Shown: piece after piece, positions 25,295 to 32,886 of the stretch | Numbering within the stretch: the first letter of the stretch is position 1 | Layout of the letters: each line of letters opens with the position of its first letter | Assembly: GCA_018060625.1 (NCBI GenBank) | Contig: JAGOVS010000018.1 | Span: 1 to 33,265, forward strand | Direction of reading: 5' to 3' | Length of the DNA stretch: 33,265 nt | From: Bacteriovorax sp. | Lineage (GTDB): Bacteria > Bdellovibrionota > Bacteriovoracia > Bacteriovoracales > Bacteriovoracaceae | Notes under the pieces: generated by a model | Databases searched by the model: none | What the model was told of the DNA's origin: nothing | What the model saw: only the letters and a program-made list of their open reading frames with translations | Position numbers and translations under genes: made by a program

Positions 25295-26023
25295 TTAAAA
25301 ATCTCCTCGTAAGCCCACTGTCGCATAATGTAGCCAAGCAAAGTTATACACTTTGTCTTTGTCAGCACCACCTTCAACCATTCGATACCCAGCTAAAACG
25401 GAGAAAGATTTTTGAAGTTTATAATCTAGTAAAAAGGCAACATCAAACGCTCGCCCTTGAGGAGCGGCCAACCCATCCAGATCAATCCTGAAAATCCAAT
25501 TTGGACTCAGCTGATTTTTTGCCTGGGCATTCAGTAGCGGAACAAACCCAATATTTTTTTTACTAGAAATACTAGATCCTTGAGAAAGTCTCACCTCGGC
25601 TTGGCGAATTTTAGCTGTGCCTCCTAATGCAAATGTCCACGAGTTTATCGAGGGAAAATGATAAGCGTAGGTCAATCGATAAGAATTAAATTTGTAAAAT
25701 GCATCTGCTGAACCGGCCGAAAAGGTTGTGCCATTAAATAAAACTGTCCCTGGTAAAGTTGCCTTGATATTTGCCTCGAAAGGAGCAAAGAGAGCGCGAA
25801 TTTCATGGCGTTCATTAAATTGCTTTCCCACGTAAAGACGAAGAGCTTCAAAAGGCCCTTGATCGAAATCACTTAAATCAAACTGCGTTCCTCCCACACC
25901 TGGAATGCGCTGATCATTACGGGTCTGATAAACCAATGCGCCTTCAACCTGAATAAAAGAGTTTGTCTCGGCCCATAGGCTTGCACTTATCATCGCGAGA
26001 AATAAAATTAATAATTCCTTCAT
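25295..26023 (-). CDS. Predicted outer-membrane beta-barrel protein
   Basis: Protein of 242 residues with a signal peptide (MKELLILFLAMISASLWAE). The mature part shows alternating strands with aromatic ends (SYRLTYAYHF; FSVLAGYRMVEGG; FAWLHYATVGLRGDF) and finishes with a C-terminal phenylalanine, the signature recognised by the BAM machinery. Eight to ten strands are likely, in the style of small OmpA/OmpW-like barrels. AGGAT precedes the start. No specific ligand can be inferred. Confidence 0.75.
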   Translation of the reverse strand: MKELLILFLAMISASLWAETNSFIQVEGALVYQTRNDQRIPGVGGTQFDLSDFDQGPFEALRLYVGKQFNERHEIRALFAPFEANIKATLPGTVLFNGTTFSAGSADAFYKFNSYRLTYAYHFPSINSWTFALGGTAKIRQAEVRLSQGSSISSKKNIGFVPLLNAQAKNQLSPNWIFRIDLDGLAAPQGRAFDVAFLLDYKLQKSFSVLAGYRMVEGGADKDKVYNFAWLHYATVGLRGDF

Positions 26024-26351
26024 CTCATCCTACTAATTAAAGGGGCTAAATTCTAATATTATTTTAATCATATTTATACCAAAGAAACAGCTACTATTTA
26101 TCAATAATTAAAATAGAAATTTTCGCAATACCCACAAAAACGAAATTGAATTGCCACTGCGAGCGTTTCAAGGTGCTATATCCCTTACGGATACAGTGAC
26201 ATTGATGATTAGTTCGAAATAGACCGCAGTGAAATTAAAATTTCAGCAAGATTTTAGCTCTTTACCAAAAAGACATGAGCTTCAATGCCATTTCACTCTA
26301 AAGCATAAGATTCAACAACAAACAATGGCTTACAACTATTTGGTTTCGAAG
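26024..26351. other. Intergenic stretch without recognisable gene
   Basis: This 328-base gap lies upstream of the barrel gene (start 26023) and downstream of the LysR gene (stop 26352), both on the minus strand. All frames are broken by stops. I see no tRNA cloverleaf, no strong terminator and no repeat. It presumably carries the promoter of the barrel gene. Confidence 0.5.
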
Positions 26352-27227
26352 CTAAATTAATTGACGAATCCAACCAGCATTAATAGGGGATTTGGTAATT
26401 AGTTTGATTTTTTGATGACATGAATAAGGACATCCAATGACCTTCAAAATTACCCATTGTTTAGAATCAATATATGGTTTTGCAAGATAGTCAGGAAGAT
26501 AAGCTAATGCTTTTCCTTGTGAAACAATTTCTTCAATCAATTTGAGACTTGAACTTCGGAAAGTAATGGTTCTTTGAAATTTATCATCACGCCATCCATC
26601 AACAGATTGTTTATTGCCCACTTCTCCGAGGAGTGATCTGTTGGGGCTGACGAATTCATATTGCAAGAGTTTTTCAATTGGAACTGACTTGTTCTTGTTC
26701 TGAAATTTTGCAAGAGGATGATCTAAACTGACCACGGTAACAAATGAAGCATCTGTTATATTCTTAGTTTTAAATTCGTCTGATGAATCTTGTGTAATAA
26801 TCGCAAAATGCGTTTCTCTTTTTCGAACTTTATCCATTGCCTCACCTTCTGTGCAAGCAATGAATTCAAAAATTACTTTTGAAAATCTTACTTTCACTAT
26901 TTCGGTAAATTCTACACCAAACTTTGCAAGTAGCACTTCAGGTCCTGCGATATTAACAGTTATTTGTCCTTCAGCTCCGCTGATTTCTAATTTAGCCGCT
27001 GATTCAAGTTGAACAATTTGTGAAGCGCGATCTTTTAATATATGGCCATGGTCAGTTAATTTTATATTTCTGCCAATGCGCTCGAAGAGCTTAACTTGAA
27101 GTTCTTCTTCTAAGCGAGTAATCGCTTTACTCAACGAACTAGGAGAAATCCCTAGGTCCTCTGAGGCGTGGTGAATGTTCTCGTGTTTAGCGACACCTAA
27201 AAAATAGCGCAATTCAAATATTTCCAT
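26352..27227 (-). CDS. LysR-family transcriptional regulator
   Basis: Protein of 291 residues with the LysR winged HTH at the N-terminus (MEIFELRYFLGVAKHENIHH, SPSSLSKAITRLEEELQVKL, LFERIGRNIKLTDHG) and a two-lobed effector-binding domain (ITVNIAGPEVLLAKFG; FAIITQDS; VSLDHPLAKF; GKALAYLPDYLA). The ATG at 27227 fits the LysR family start; a longer TTG start would add 12 residues. It is divergent from the truncated Old Yellow Enzyme gene, the usual layout of a LysR regulator and its target. A perfect dyad lies just upstream of its start. Confidence 0.92.
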   Translation of the reverse strand: MEIFELRYFLGVAKHENIHHASEDLGISPSSLSKAITRLEEELQVKLFERIGRNIKLTDHGHILKDRASQIVQLESAAKLEISGAEGQITVNIAGPEVLLAKFGVEFTEIVKVRFSKVIFEFIACTEGEAMDKVRKRETHFAIITQDSSDEFKTKNITDASFVTVVSLDHPLAKFQNKNKSVPIEKLLQYEFVSPNRSLLGEVGNKQSVDGWRDDKFQRTITFRSSSLKLIEEIVSQGKALAYLPDYLAKPYIDSKQWVILKVIGCPYSCHQKIKLITKSPINAGWIRQLI

Positions 27228-27230
27228 AAT

Positions 27231-27246
27231 CGAAACAATAGTTTCG
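27231..27246. promoter_or_regulatory. Dyad between LysR gene and ene-reductase gene
   Basis: CGAAAC (27231-27236) and GTTTCG (27241-27246) flank AATA. The dyad lies 4 bases before the LysR start codon and 46 bases before the divergent gene, so binding could repress the regulator's own gene. LysR sites are often imperfect dyads; the assignment to this LysR protein is inference. Confidence 0.55.
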
Positions 27247-27292
27247 TATTTGTTTCTTTTCAAGGAAAATGTTTAATTATAATTTGCACGAT

Positions 27293-27901
27293 ATGAAAAC
27301 TACTAAATTAAACAGATGGTCCAAATTCACTTTAAAAAACAAAACATTTAAAAATCGTGTGGTTGTTCCTCCCATGGCATCTCAAACCGCCGATGTTTTA
27401 GGATTTGTAACGATAAATACTCTAAAACATTATGAGAGATTGACTGAGGCCAAGCCTGGATTATTGATTGTGGAATACACTTATGTTCATCAATCAGGAA
27501 GAAGTGAAGGAAATCAATTGGGTATTCAGAGCGATGCTCATATTGAAGGATTATCACAAATTGCAAAATTAATAAAAAACTCCGGAACATTGGCCGGAAT
27601 TCAATTAAGTCATGGTGGCGGAAAATCTGATAGAGAATTAACTAATGGCAAGCTTATGGGACCTAGTCGAATCGCTGTTCCCGTAAAAGACCAAAAGATT
27701 GAAGTTCCAGATCCCATGAGTAAAGATGAAATCGAATTATGGAAATCGGCATTCATCAATGCAACTGATCGTGTGGTTAGTGCTGGCTTTGATTTGGTAG
27801 AGCTGCACTCTGCTCATGGTTATGGTCTTAATCAATGGCTTTCACCAATTACTAATCAGCGCACTGATGAATATGGAAAAAATAAGCAACAGATTAATTA
27901 A
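27293..27901 (+). pseudogene. Truncated Old Yellow Enzyme-family NADH:flavin oxidoreductase
   Basis: A 202-residue frame matching the first part of an OYE-type FMN barrel of about 340-370 residues: KFTLKNKTFKNRVVVPPM, GIQLSHGGGKS, GPSRIAVP and the active-site region FDLVELHSAHGYGLNQWLSP. It stops after TNQRTDEYGKNKQQIN, exactly where intact members continue into the second half with the FMN phosphate site. Downstream DNA contains no continuation. The frame itself is undamaged, so the truncation may be recent. The ATG at 27293 is preferred by family alignment; 27269 is an alternative. The product should not bind FMN normally. Confidence 0.8.
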
Positions 27902-27985
27902 TTTTAGAAAAGTGAGAAACCGGTTTTGATCTATTTATAAAAAAATTGAGTGATAAAAGCGATACTAATAAAAAAGGAGAAACTT

Positions 27986-28300
27986 ATGACCTATGTTTTT
28001 ATGGGACTAATTTTAAACGCTAATGTATATGCCTTTGATATGAGTCAAGTCGATTTACAAAATTGTGAACCAATACGAAGAGATGATTTTGTTATGAAGG
28101 TCATTCCACAGTTACCAGGCTTCAATGTAAAAGTAGAGTTTTTTATAAAAGGAAAATCTATCGGAACGGATGATGTATGGTATACTCCATTAAAAGTTGG
28201 AGGGGTATTTAGAGGAAATAACCTATACTACATGAATAGTTTTCATCGTGATGAATCACTCGTTATAAGCACGCAAGAAAATAGCTGTTATACATTCTAG
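27986..28300 (+). CDS. Small exported protein of unknown function
   Basis: Protein of 104 residues with a short signal peptide (MTYVFMGLILNANVYAFD). Two cysteines (NCEPIRR and NSCYTF) could form one disulfide. AAAGGAGAAACTT precedes the ATG at 27986, which is better than the ATG 12 codons earlier. A strong terminator follows. No family recognised. Confidence 0.65.
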   Translation: MTYVFMGLILNANVYAFDMSQVDLQNCEPIRRDDFVMKVIPQLPGFNVKVEFFIKGKSIGTDDVWYTPLKVGGVFRGNNLYYMNSFHRDESLVISTQENSCYTF

Positions 28301-28337
28301 CTTTCTCAACAAACAATAAGATAATGCGCGAAGAAAT

Positions 28338-28378
28338 AAAAAACGGCCATCGATGAAAAAAAGCGATGGCCGTTTTTT
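28338..28378. terminator. Strong bidirectional terminator
   Basis: AAAAAACGGCCATCG (28338-28352) and CGATGGCCGTTTTTT (28364-28378) are perfect complements around an 11-base loop. It separates the exported protein gene (+, ending 28300) from the HigBA module (-, ending 28445) and may mark the edge between chromosome and mobile element cargo. Confidence 0.95.
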
Positions 28379-28444
28379 TATTTATCGATAACAATAGTGT
28401 TTGGCCAAGAGTTCTTTTCACATCATGTTTTTAATTGTGACATT

Positions 28445-28735
28445 TTACGCTGCAAATTCCGATGCATCCCAATCTGCAAAGGCAAGTAATCCTGGATGAA
28501 CATTAAGCGCTTTTCCTAAAATTTTTGCCCGACTAATCCCCATAACAATTCGATCATGCTCAAGTGATGATATTGTAGCTTGCTTTAAATTAGTTAAATT
28601 AGCCAAGTCACTTTGAGTGAGGTTATTTAATTCTCTATAAATTCTTAGTGCCTTACCAGGAGTTAGATTTCCATATCTTTTATCAGAGATAAATTCTTCT
28701 TTTAGTGCTTCTTTTACTTTTTTTCCTAATTTCAT
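28445..28735 (-). CDS. HigA-type XRE antitoxin
   Basis: Protein of 96 residues with a central XRE HTH (about 26-80; NLTPGKALRIYRELNNLTQS, LANLTNLKQATISSLEH, ISRAKILGKALNVHPG). Its ATG overlaps the stop of the toxin gene by 4 bases (28732-28735), the toxin-first order of HigBA-type modules. Antitoxins of this type neutralise the toxin and repress the promoter by binding a dyad. It is the last gene before a strong bidirectional terminator. Confidence 0.88.
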   Translation of the reverse strand: MKLGKKVKEALKEEFISDKRYGNLTPGKALRIYRELNNLTQSDLANLTNLKQATISSLEHDRIVMGISRAKILGKALNVHPGLLAFADWDASEFAA

Positions 28736-29016
28736 AATTTTCTCCTGTAATCGTGAGGAGTAACCTCGAATACAAAAACCTTAACTTCTTTTTCCATCAC
28801 TATATAAATAACTCGCCATTGATCATTAAGAGAAGAGGATCTTGCCCCTGCCCACTCACCTTTTAACGGATGATCTCTGTACCCATTTATAGCCTTTATC
28901 CCGGCCACACCTTGCAACTGGATAACATTTTTCCAAGCATCGAAATAATCGCGTATTTCAATGGGTGCCTTCTTTAGAGCTTTATCTGCTGACTTAGATG
29001 TATCAACCTTGTACAT
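28732..29016 (-). CDS. RelE/HigB-superfamily toxin
   Basis: Protein of 94 residues of the RelE/ParE fold, HigB-like branch, which cuts mRNA on the ribosome or blocks gyrase depending on subtype. Typical parts are KSADKALKKAPIEIRDYFDA, GYRDHPLKGEWAGARSSSLN, QWRVIYIVMEKEVKVFVFEV and TPHDYRR. The last R/K and H residues are in the region of the catalytic site of RelE relatives. Toxin gene first, antitoxin second, with a 4-base overlap. The promoter predicts a leaderless transcript starting at the ATG. Confidence 0.88.
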   Translation of the reverse strand: MYKVDTSKSADKALKKAPIEIRDYFDAWKNVIQLQGVAGIKAINGYRDHPLKGEWAGARSSSLNDQWRVIYIVMEKEVKVFVFEVTPHDYRRKL

Positions 29017-29051
29017 TACTTAATAGTAATATAACTTTTAAGTAATGTCAA
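29015..29051 (-). promoter_or_regulatory. HigBA promoter and operator, predicted leaderless start
   Basis: On the minus strand TTGACA (29046-29051) and TACTAT (29023-29028) are 17 bases apart; the expected transcript start falls at 29016-29017, the A of the toxin ATG. The 9-bp arms ATTACTTAA (29015-29023) and TTAAGTAAT (29038-29046) overlap both boxes and the start codon, with a third half site AGTAAT at 29025-29030. This fits autorepression by HigA. Confidence 0.7.
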
Positions 29052-29208
29052 TTTTCGGGTATAAAATACCAGTGAAGTTCTAACCATCACTTTGGGTCGT
29101 CTTGTAATATTCTGAAATTGTGGAGATGTTTTAATGGCGCATTCGTATAAGCGCCTTTAATATTAACTATATAGATATATGAGAAGCCAAGAAAAGCCAA
29201 ATTTAAGC

Positions 29209-30159
29209 TCAAGTTAAATTTATAAAATTTTGATAATTTGATTTATCAATAAAACGTCGATCTTCGCTTACGTATGGAACTTCATCGATTAGTTTTAACG
29301 AGGAATTAGACTCGACCATATTATCTGGAAAAACGACTAAATTGTTTTTTGCTTTATTACGAACTGAAGGATACAAAATCCCTTGAACTCCGGCCAATTT
29401 ACAATAATGACCAAATAATTGTGATGGAGCTGGTTGATCTAACCAAGCGGCCCAAACAGGATAATGCTCATTAAAGAAAAAACTTTTTACGACTTCACTA
29501 TCTGTGGCCATTGTTAATTCTATTTTTAATTTTTTACCTAAATTTTTATAATAATCAGGTACTACTATGTCTTTAATTACATCAGTAAAAGCAACTAATG
29601 TATTATCATTTGTAAGATCAATATAATTTTCCAAATTTACTCTAACTCGATTAAACGAGAATGATTCATTCGGTTGTAATGCAAAATGTTTAAGATCGCT
29701 CTCACTTTGTTCTTCAGTTGATCTATGATATTTTTCTGTAAATGCGGTTTCATAATCCTCTGCCAAATACAAACCTATAAAGTAACTTGAAAAAGAACTT
29801 GATTGTGCAATATTAAATCTTCCGCCAGGAGGAAGTTTTACACTCCCTACTCCATTTAAGGGATCTGCTGCAAATTTAGAACTAACGATTCGCCCAAAAT
29901 CACAATTTAGATTTTCAACTTTCGTTGAATCTATTGAACCGATGATATCATCAATTCTTTTTTCGCGCTCATCTAGTAAATATTTTTGAAAGTCTTTCCA
30001 GAATTGTCTCTGATCATCTGTAAATTTAGTAATTCTTTTTATTTCATTTTCTACATACTGACTTGGTAGTAGCTTTCTAAACCCATTTCGGAGTACTACT
30101 TCTCTACCTTCTATGAAAGTCTTCAGCGATTTTAATCCGTGGCCTTTACGTTTACTCAT
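29209..30159 (-). CDS. RES-domain toxin with N-terminal extension
   Basis: Protein of 316 residues whose residues about 105-285 resemble the RES domain, NAD+-degrading toxins named for conserved Arg, Glu and Ser. Visible candidates are R114 in GGRFNIAQ, E137 or E142 in YLAEDYETAFTEKY, and S265 in LYPSVRN. The usual RES toxin is about 150-230 residues; here about 100 extra residues precede the domain, containing a charged helix (FWKDFQKYLLDEREKRIDDI). It follows the Xre/MbcA-type antitoxin gene by 7 bases, the normal gene order for this TA family. Toxin action is inferred from family; the N-terminal extension is unexplained. Confidence 0.85.
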   Translation of the reverse strand: MSKRKGHGLKSLKTFIEGREVVLRNGFRKLLPSQYVENEIKRITKFTDDQRQFWKDFQKYLLDEREKRIDDIIGSIDSTKVENLNCDFGRIVSSKFAADPLNGVGSVKLPPGGRFNIAQSSSFSSYFIGLYLAEDYETAFTEKYHRSTEEQSESDLKHFALQPNESFSFNRVRVNLENYIDLTNDNTLVAFTDVIKDIVVPDYYKNLGKKLKIELTMATDSEVVKSFFFNEHYPVWAAWLDQPAPSQLFGHYCKLAGVQGILYPSVRNKAKNNLVVFPDNMVESNSSLKLIDEVPYVSEDRRFIDKSNYQNFINLT

Positions 30160-30166
30160 CTAAAAT

Positions 30167-30538
30167 TTAATATCCTTTACGTGATGCAAATATAAATTTA
30201 AGCACGTATTGAGAACGGCCTGCCACAATTAATTGACGTGGACTTGATCCACCAAAATTTGGATTTGGAGTTTTTATCCAAAACTTTGTTTTATTCAAAT
30301 CACCATCAAATACTTCTGCGACTCGTTCAATAGCTCCTGCTAATTCGCCCAATCTTTCTTTTGTTTTTTGTGAAATACGATCCTCTCGAAGAGCATCTGG
30401 ACTCACACCAAAAATATGAGCAAGCTCCTTACGTGAAACGTCCAAAAATCCTTGCACTTCATCTATCTTTACTTCACCTGTTTCGCTAAAAAATCCAAGA
30501 CGATTTGGAAATAGTGATTCAGTAATAGTAGTCGACAT
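30167..30538 (-). CDS. Xre/MbcA/ParS-type antitoxin
   Basis: Protein of 123 residues with an N-terminal HTH region (about 26-62; EVQGFLDVSRKELAHIFGVS) and the C-terminal toxin-binding Xre/MbcA/ParS (DUF2384) domain (LAGAIERVAEVFDGDLNKTK, FWIKTPNPNFGGSSPRQLI). The conserved F-W-x-x-x-P-N-P-x-x-G motif is typical. It is expected to neutralise the RES toxin by blocking its active site and to repress the shared promoter. GGAGAAGAT precedes the start. Direct repeats lie upstream. Confidence 0.9.
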   Translation of the reverse strand: MSTTITESLFPNRLGFFSETGEVKIDEVQGFLDVSRKELAHIFGVSPDALREDRISQKTKERLGELAGAIERVAEVFDGDLNKTKFWIKTPNPNFGGSSPRQLIVAGRSQYVLKFIFASRKGY

Positions 30539-30561
30539 AAAATCTTCTCCTTTTATGTACT

Positions 30562-30608
30562 TAATACCTCTTCGGCTTTTTTACCTTGTTTTATACCGAA
30601 ATTATACC
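30562..30608 (-). promoter_or_regulatory. Repeated GGTATAA boxes upstream of the RES/Xre module
   Basis: On the minus strand GGTATAA occurs at 30602-30608 and 30591-30597, with the related GGTAAAA (30579-30585) and GGTATTA (30562-30568). The first two are 11 bases apart, about one helical turn. TATAAT at 30601-30606 may be the -10 box. The arrangement fits cooperative binding of the antitoxin. Confidence 0.55.
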
Positions 30609-30687
30609 ACTTTTTCACCGAAAAACATCCCTACTTAGGCTTTAGCTCAACCACTTGAAATTAAAGAAGAAAATTTATATTAAATAA

Positions 30688-30715
30688 CATGGGGAGTAGA
30701 AATTACTTCCCCATG
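30688..30715 (-). terminator. Hairpin after the integrase gene
   Basis: CATGGGGA (30688-30695) pairs with TCCCCATG (30708-30715), and the inner GTA/TAC can extend it past one bulged base. On the minus strand it lies 10 bases after the integrase stop and is followed by TTATTT. The T-run is weak, so it may terminate or only stabilise the transcript. Confidence 0.55.
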
Positions 30716-30724
30716 CCATAGATT

Positions 30725-31876
30725 TTACCTTGAAAACAAGTTTACTACGTTATCCATAACCTCTCGCTCAGTAGGCAATATATTAAGCACCTCAGTTGCC
30801 CCTGATTCATTCACTCCTGCAAGTCTCACATAGAACTCCATCGTCTTTAGATTTTTCCAACCACAAATTTTCATTACAATTGCTGGTGGTACATTTTTTG
30901 ACAACAATTGTGTCGCAAAACAAGCTCTGAGTGCATGAAACTTCACAGAGGGGAGGCCATTATTAATTAAAAACGTTCTCAACTCTCTTGCTTGTAAACC
31001 CTTATCCCAATACCAACTTCTAGGTAGAACAAACCTTTGCTCATTATCCGGTCTAGATTCTAAATTTAATTTCAACTCTATAAAAATAGATTTGAGTTCA
31101 TTAGATATTGGTACATTTCTCCAATAACCTGCTTTAGTAGATTTAACAGAGTTAAGTCGAGAGTTATATGATTTTGAAACTCTTATTAATAAATTTTCAA
31201 AATCGATATCATCCCACTCAAGAGCATATAATTCACCATTTCGCATTCCTGTTAAAAGTGCTGTCGCCCAGATAGGATACCAAGGACTTTGAATTTGTTT
31301 TGCAAGATCGAGAAATTTTTTAATTTCCGTGAGAGTTAATATTTCAGGAACTTTTTCTTCCGTTTTTTTCAACTCTAATCCCGTAAAAGGAGAAGGAATT
31401 GGTTTCCTTATATATCTCTCTTCTATTCCATAAGTGAAAATTGCATTTATAAAACTTCTGATTTTTTGCTTTGCTCGATAAGATAAATTTTGAAGCTCCA
31501 TCGCTTTTATTATTTCTTTACCATCGGCCCTAGTTAGTTCATCAGCAGGCTTATCCATCCAACTCATAGTCCATTTTTTTACAGTCGTTGAAATATCTTG
31601 AATTGTCGTAACACTTAAATTTCTTCCAAGACCTGCATAAGAATCCTTTTCCCACTTTTCAAATAAAGTTTTCCAAGGCATTCCCAATCCAGATTGAATC
31701 CCTAGATCTTTAGATGCTTCTGCAATTAATTGCTTCTCAATTCTTAAAGCAGCTGCTTTTGATTCTATTCCTGAAAAATTTCTTTGTGCTCGAAGTGCAG
31801 GGTTTTCCTTGCTTCTAAGATTTACATAAACTTTCCAAAACACCTTCTCATCTTTGCGATATGATTTAATTCCCAT
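30725..31876 (-). CDS. Tyrosine-type site-specific integrase
   Basis: Protein of 383 residues of the phage/ICE integrase type. An N-terminal AP2-like arm-binding part is followed by a SAM-like core-binding part (about 68-160) and the catalytic domain. Active-site residues are R212 (ATALLTGMRNGELYALEW), K248, H314 and R317 (FHALRACFA), W340 in the H/W position (ICGWKNLKTMEFY) and the nucleophile Y349. All catalytic positions are present, so it should be active. Its ATG overlaps the stop of the excisionase-like gene by one base. No att site or tRNA target was identified. Confidence 0.94.
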   Translation of the reverse strand: MGIKSYRKDEKVFWKVYVNLRSKENPALRAQRNFSGIESKAAALRIEKQLIAEASKDLGIQSGLGMPWKTLFEKWEKDSYAGLGRNLSVTTIQDISTTVKKWTMSWMDKPADELTRADGKEIIKAMELQNLSYRAKQKIRSFINAIFTYGIEERYIRKPIPSPFTGLELKKTEEKVPEILTLTEIKKFLDLAKQIQSPWYPIWATALLTGMRNGELYALEWDDIDFENLLIRVSKSYNSRLNSVKSTKAGYWRNVPISNELKSIFIELKLNLESRPDNEQRFVLPRSWYWDKGLQARELRTFLINNGLPSVKFHALRACFATQLLSKNVPPAIVMKICGWKNLKTMEFYVRLAGVNESGATEVLNILPTEREVMDNVVNLFSR

Positions 31877-32151
31877 TAGAAACCTCCAATTTTTTGAGCA
31901 TTTTCAAGTAGGGAATCCAAATCCTTTCTTTTAAAATAGAGTCGTCTTTGAAATTTACGAGCAGAAATTTGTCCTCGACAAACTGCTGTTCTCAAAGCAC
32001 CGACAGTCATTCTTAAATAGAAAGCCGCTTCTTCACTATTCATCCATATTAGATTGTTAAAGAACTTCATTGATCCGCTTGAATCAACGGACTCAGTATA
32101 TTCTTTTTTATTCAAAATGTAATGTGAGATTGATAATTCATTATTTGTCAT
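31876..32151 (-). CDS. Excisionase-like HTH protein
   Basis: Protein of 91 residues ending in a MerR/excisionase-type HTH (LIWMNSEEAAFYLRMTVGAL, QISARKFQRRLYFKRKDLDS), the HTH_17 style of small Xis proteins. The first 35 residues have no recognised fold. The start at 32151 has AAAGGA upstream. It sits directly before the integrase gene with TAATG overlap, so it may act as the directionality factor or as a regulator of the integrase. Confidence 0.8.
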   Translation of the reverse strand: MTNNELSISHYILNKKEYTESVDSSGSMKFFNNLIWMNSEEAAFYLRMTVGALRTAVCRGQISARKFQRRLYFKRKDLDSLLENAQKIGGF

Positions 32152-32171
32152 CAAATTCCTTTGCTAAGTTA

Positions 32172-32474
32172 TTAAAGTAACGACTGCCCAATAGAAAATG
32201 CCCTTACTTCAAAGTACTCTTTTTCAAGTCCTTCCTTGTTGGTAAACGTTTTTAAGAATACATGGCCTCGCACAAAAACCTCATTTCCTTTTCGAAGATG
32301 AACCGAGCATAGTTCTGCCAATCTTCCAAAGACTACAACTTTACGCCATATAGTCGCGCTTTGATCATTAACAATACCTACGGACATTTCGCAAACAGGT
32401 TCGCCTTTTCTTGTATAAGCGAGATAGGGATTAATTCCAAGACGGCCAGCAATTAATTCAATCTTGTTATGCAT
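32172..32474 (-). CDS. Short single-stranded DNA-binding protein
   Basis: Protein of 100 residues with an SSB-type OB fold: N-terminal ELIAGRLGINPYLAYTRKGE, then CEMSVGIV, TIWRKVVVFGRLAELCSVHL, KGNEVFVRGHVFLKTF and EVRAFSIG. The acidic C-terminal tail that recruits partner proteins in housekeeping SSB is missing, and the OB domain is trimmed. Such short SSBs are common on mobile elements. AAGGAG precedes the start. It implies that the element goes through a single-stranded stage, as in conjugative or rolling-circle transfer. Confidence 0.87.
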   Translation of the reverse strand: MHNKIELIAGRLGINPYLAYTRKGEPVCEMSVGIVNDQSATIWRKVVVFGRLAELCSVHLRKGNEVFVRGHVFLKTFTNKEGLEKEYFEVRAFSIGQSLL

Positions 32475-32492
32475 AAATTAAATCTCCTTTAA

Positions 32493-32870
32493 TTAAATAC
32501 TAAGTTTCTTCACAAGAAATTCACCAAGAGTGAGCGATGTTTTATTCTTTTCATTATGATCATCCAATAATCGCTTCACTCGTTCCATTTCGCTTAAGCT
32601 TTGATCTTGAATTTTTTCAATATCCTTGGAATTAAGCTTCGGAATCGCATAAATTACCAAGTCCCTAAAATTAATCTCTCGTCCGTACGCTTTATTATTA
32701 GCTTCAGACAACAGTTTAGTTACCAACAACAGAACTTCTTGATCATCACCCAAATCAACAAAAAATTTATTCTTCTGCTCTTCTTTTCTCTCCTCTCCCT
32801 CCTTTTTCTTGCTCTTTCTCCCTCTCTTCTTCTCCTCTTTCCCATCTCTATTAATTACTACATCTCTCAT
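32493..32870 (-). CDS. Lysine-rich unknown protein, first gene of integration module
   Basis: Protein of 125 residues. The first 35 residues are extremely rich in Lys, Glu and Arg (KEEKKRGRKSKKKEGEERKE), giving a purine-only DNA stretch. The rest is a compact, mostly helical domain (FVDLGDDQEVLLLVTKLLSE, INFRDLVIYAIPKLN, TLGEFLVKKLS). The basic tail suggests nucleic-acid binding. It starts 17 bases from the nested inverted repeat and is followed by ssb, the excisionase-like gene and integrase. No family recognised. Confidence 0.7.
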   Translation of the reverse strand: MRDVVINRDGKEEKKRGRKSKKKEGEERKEEQKNKFFVDLGDDQEVLLLVTKLLSEANNKAYGREINFRDLVIYAIPKLNSKDIEKIQDQSLSEMERVKRLLDDHNEKNKTSLTLGEFLVKKLSI

Positions 32871-32886
32871 AACCTATTCCCCTTAT

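Noticed and set aside
26090-26320. Possible decayed PilZ-like or other gene in the gap before the LysR gene
   Set aside because: Reading it needs several in-frame stops to be ignored; the stop density is what random AT-rich DNA gives.
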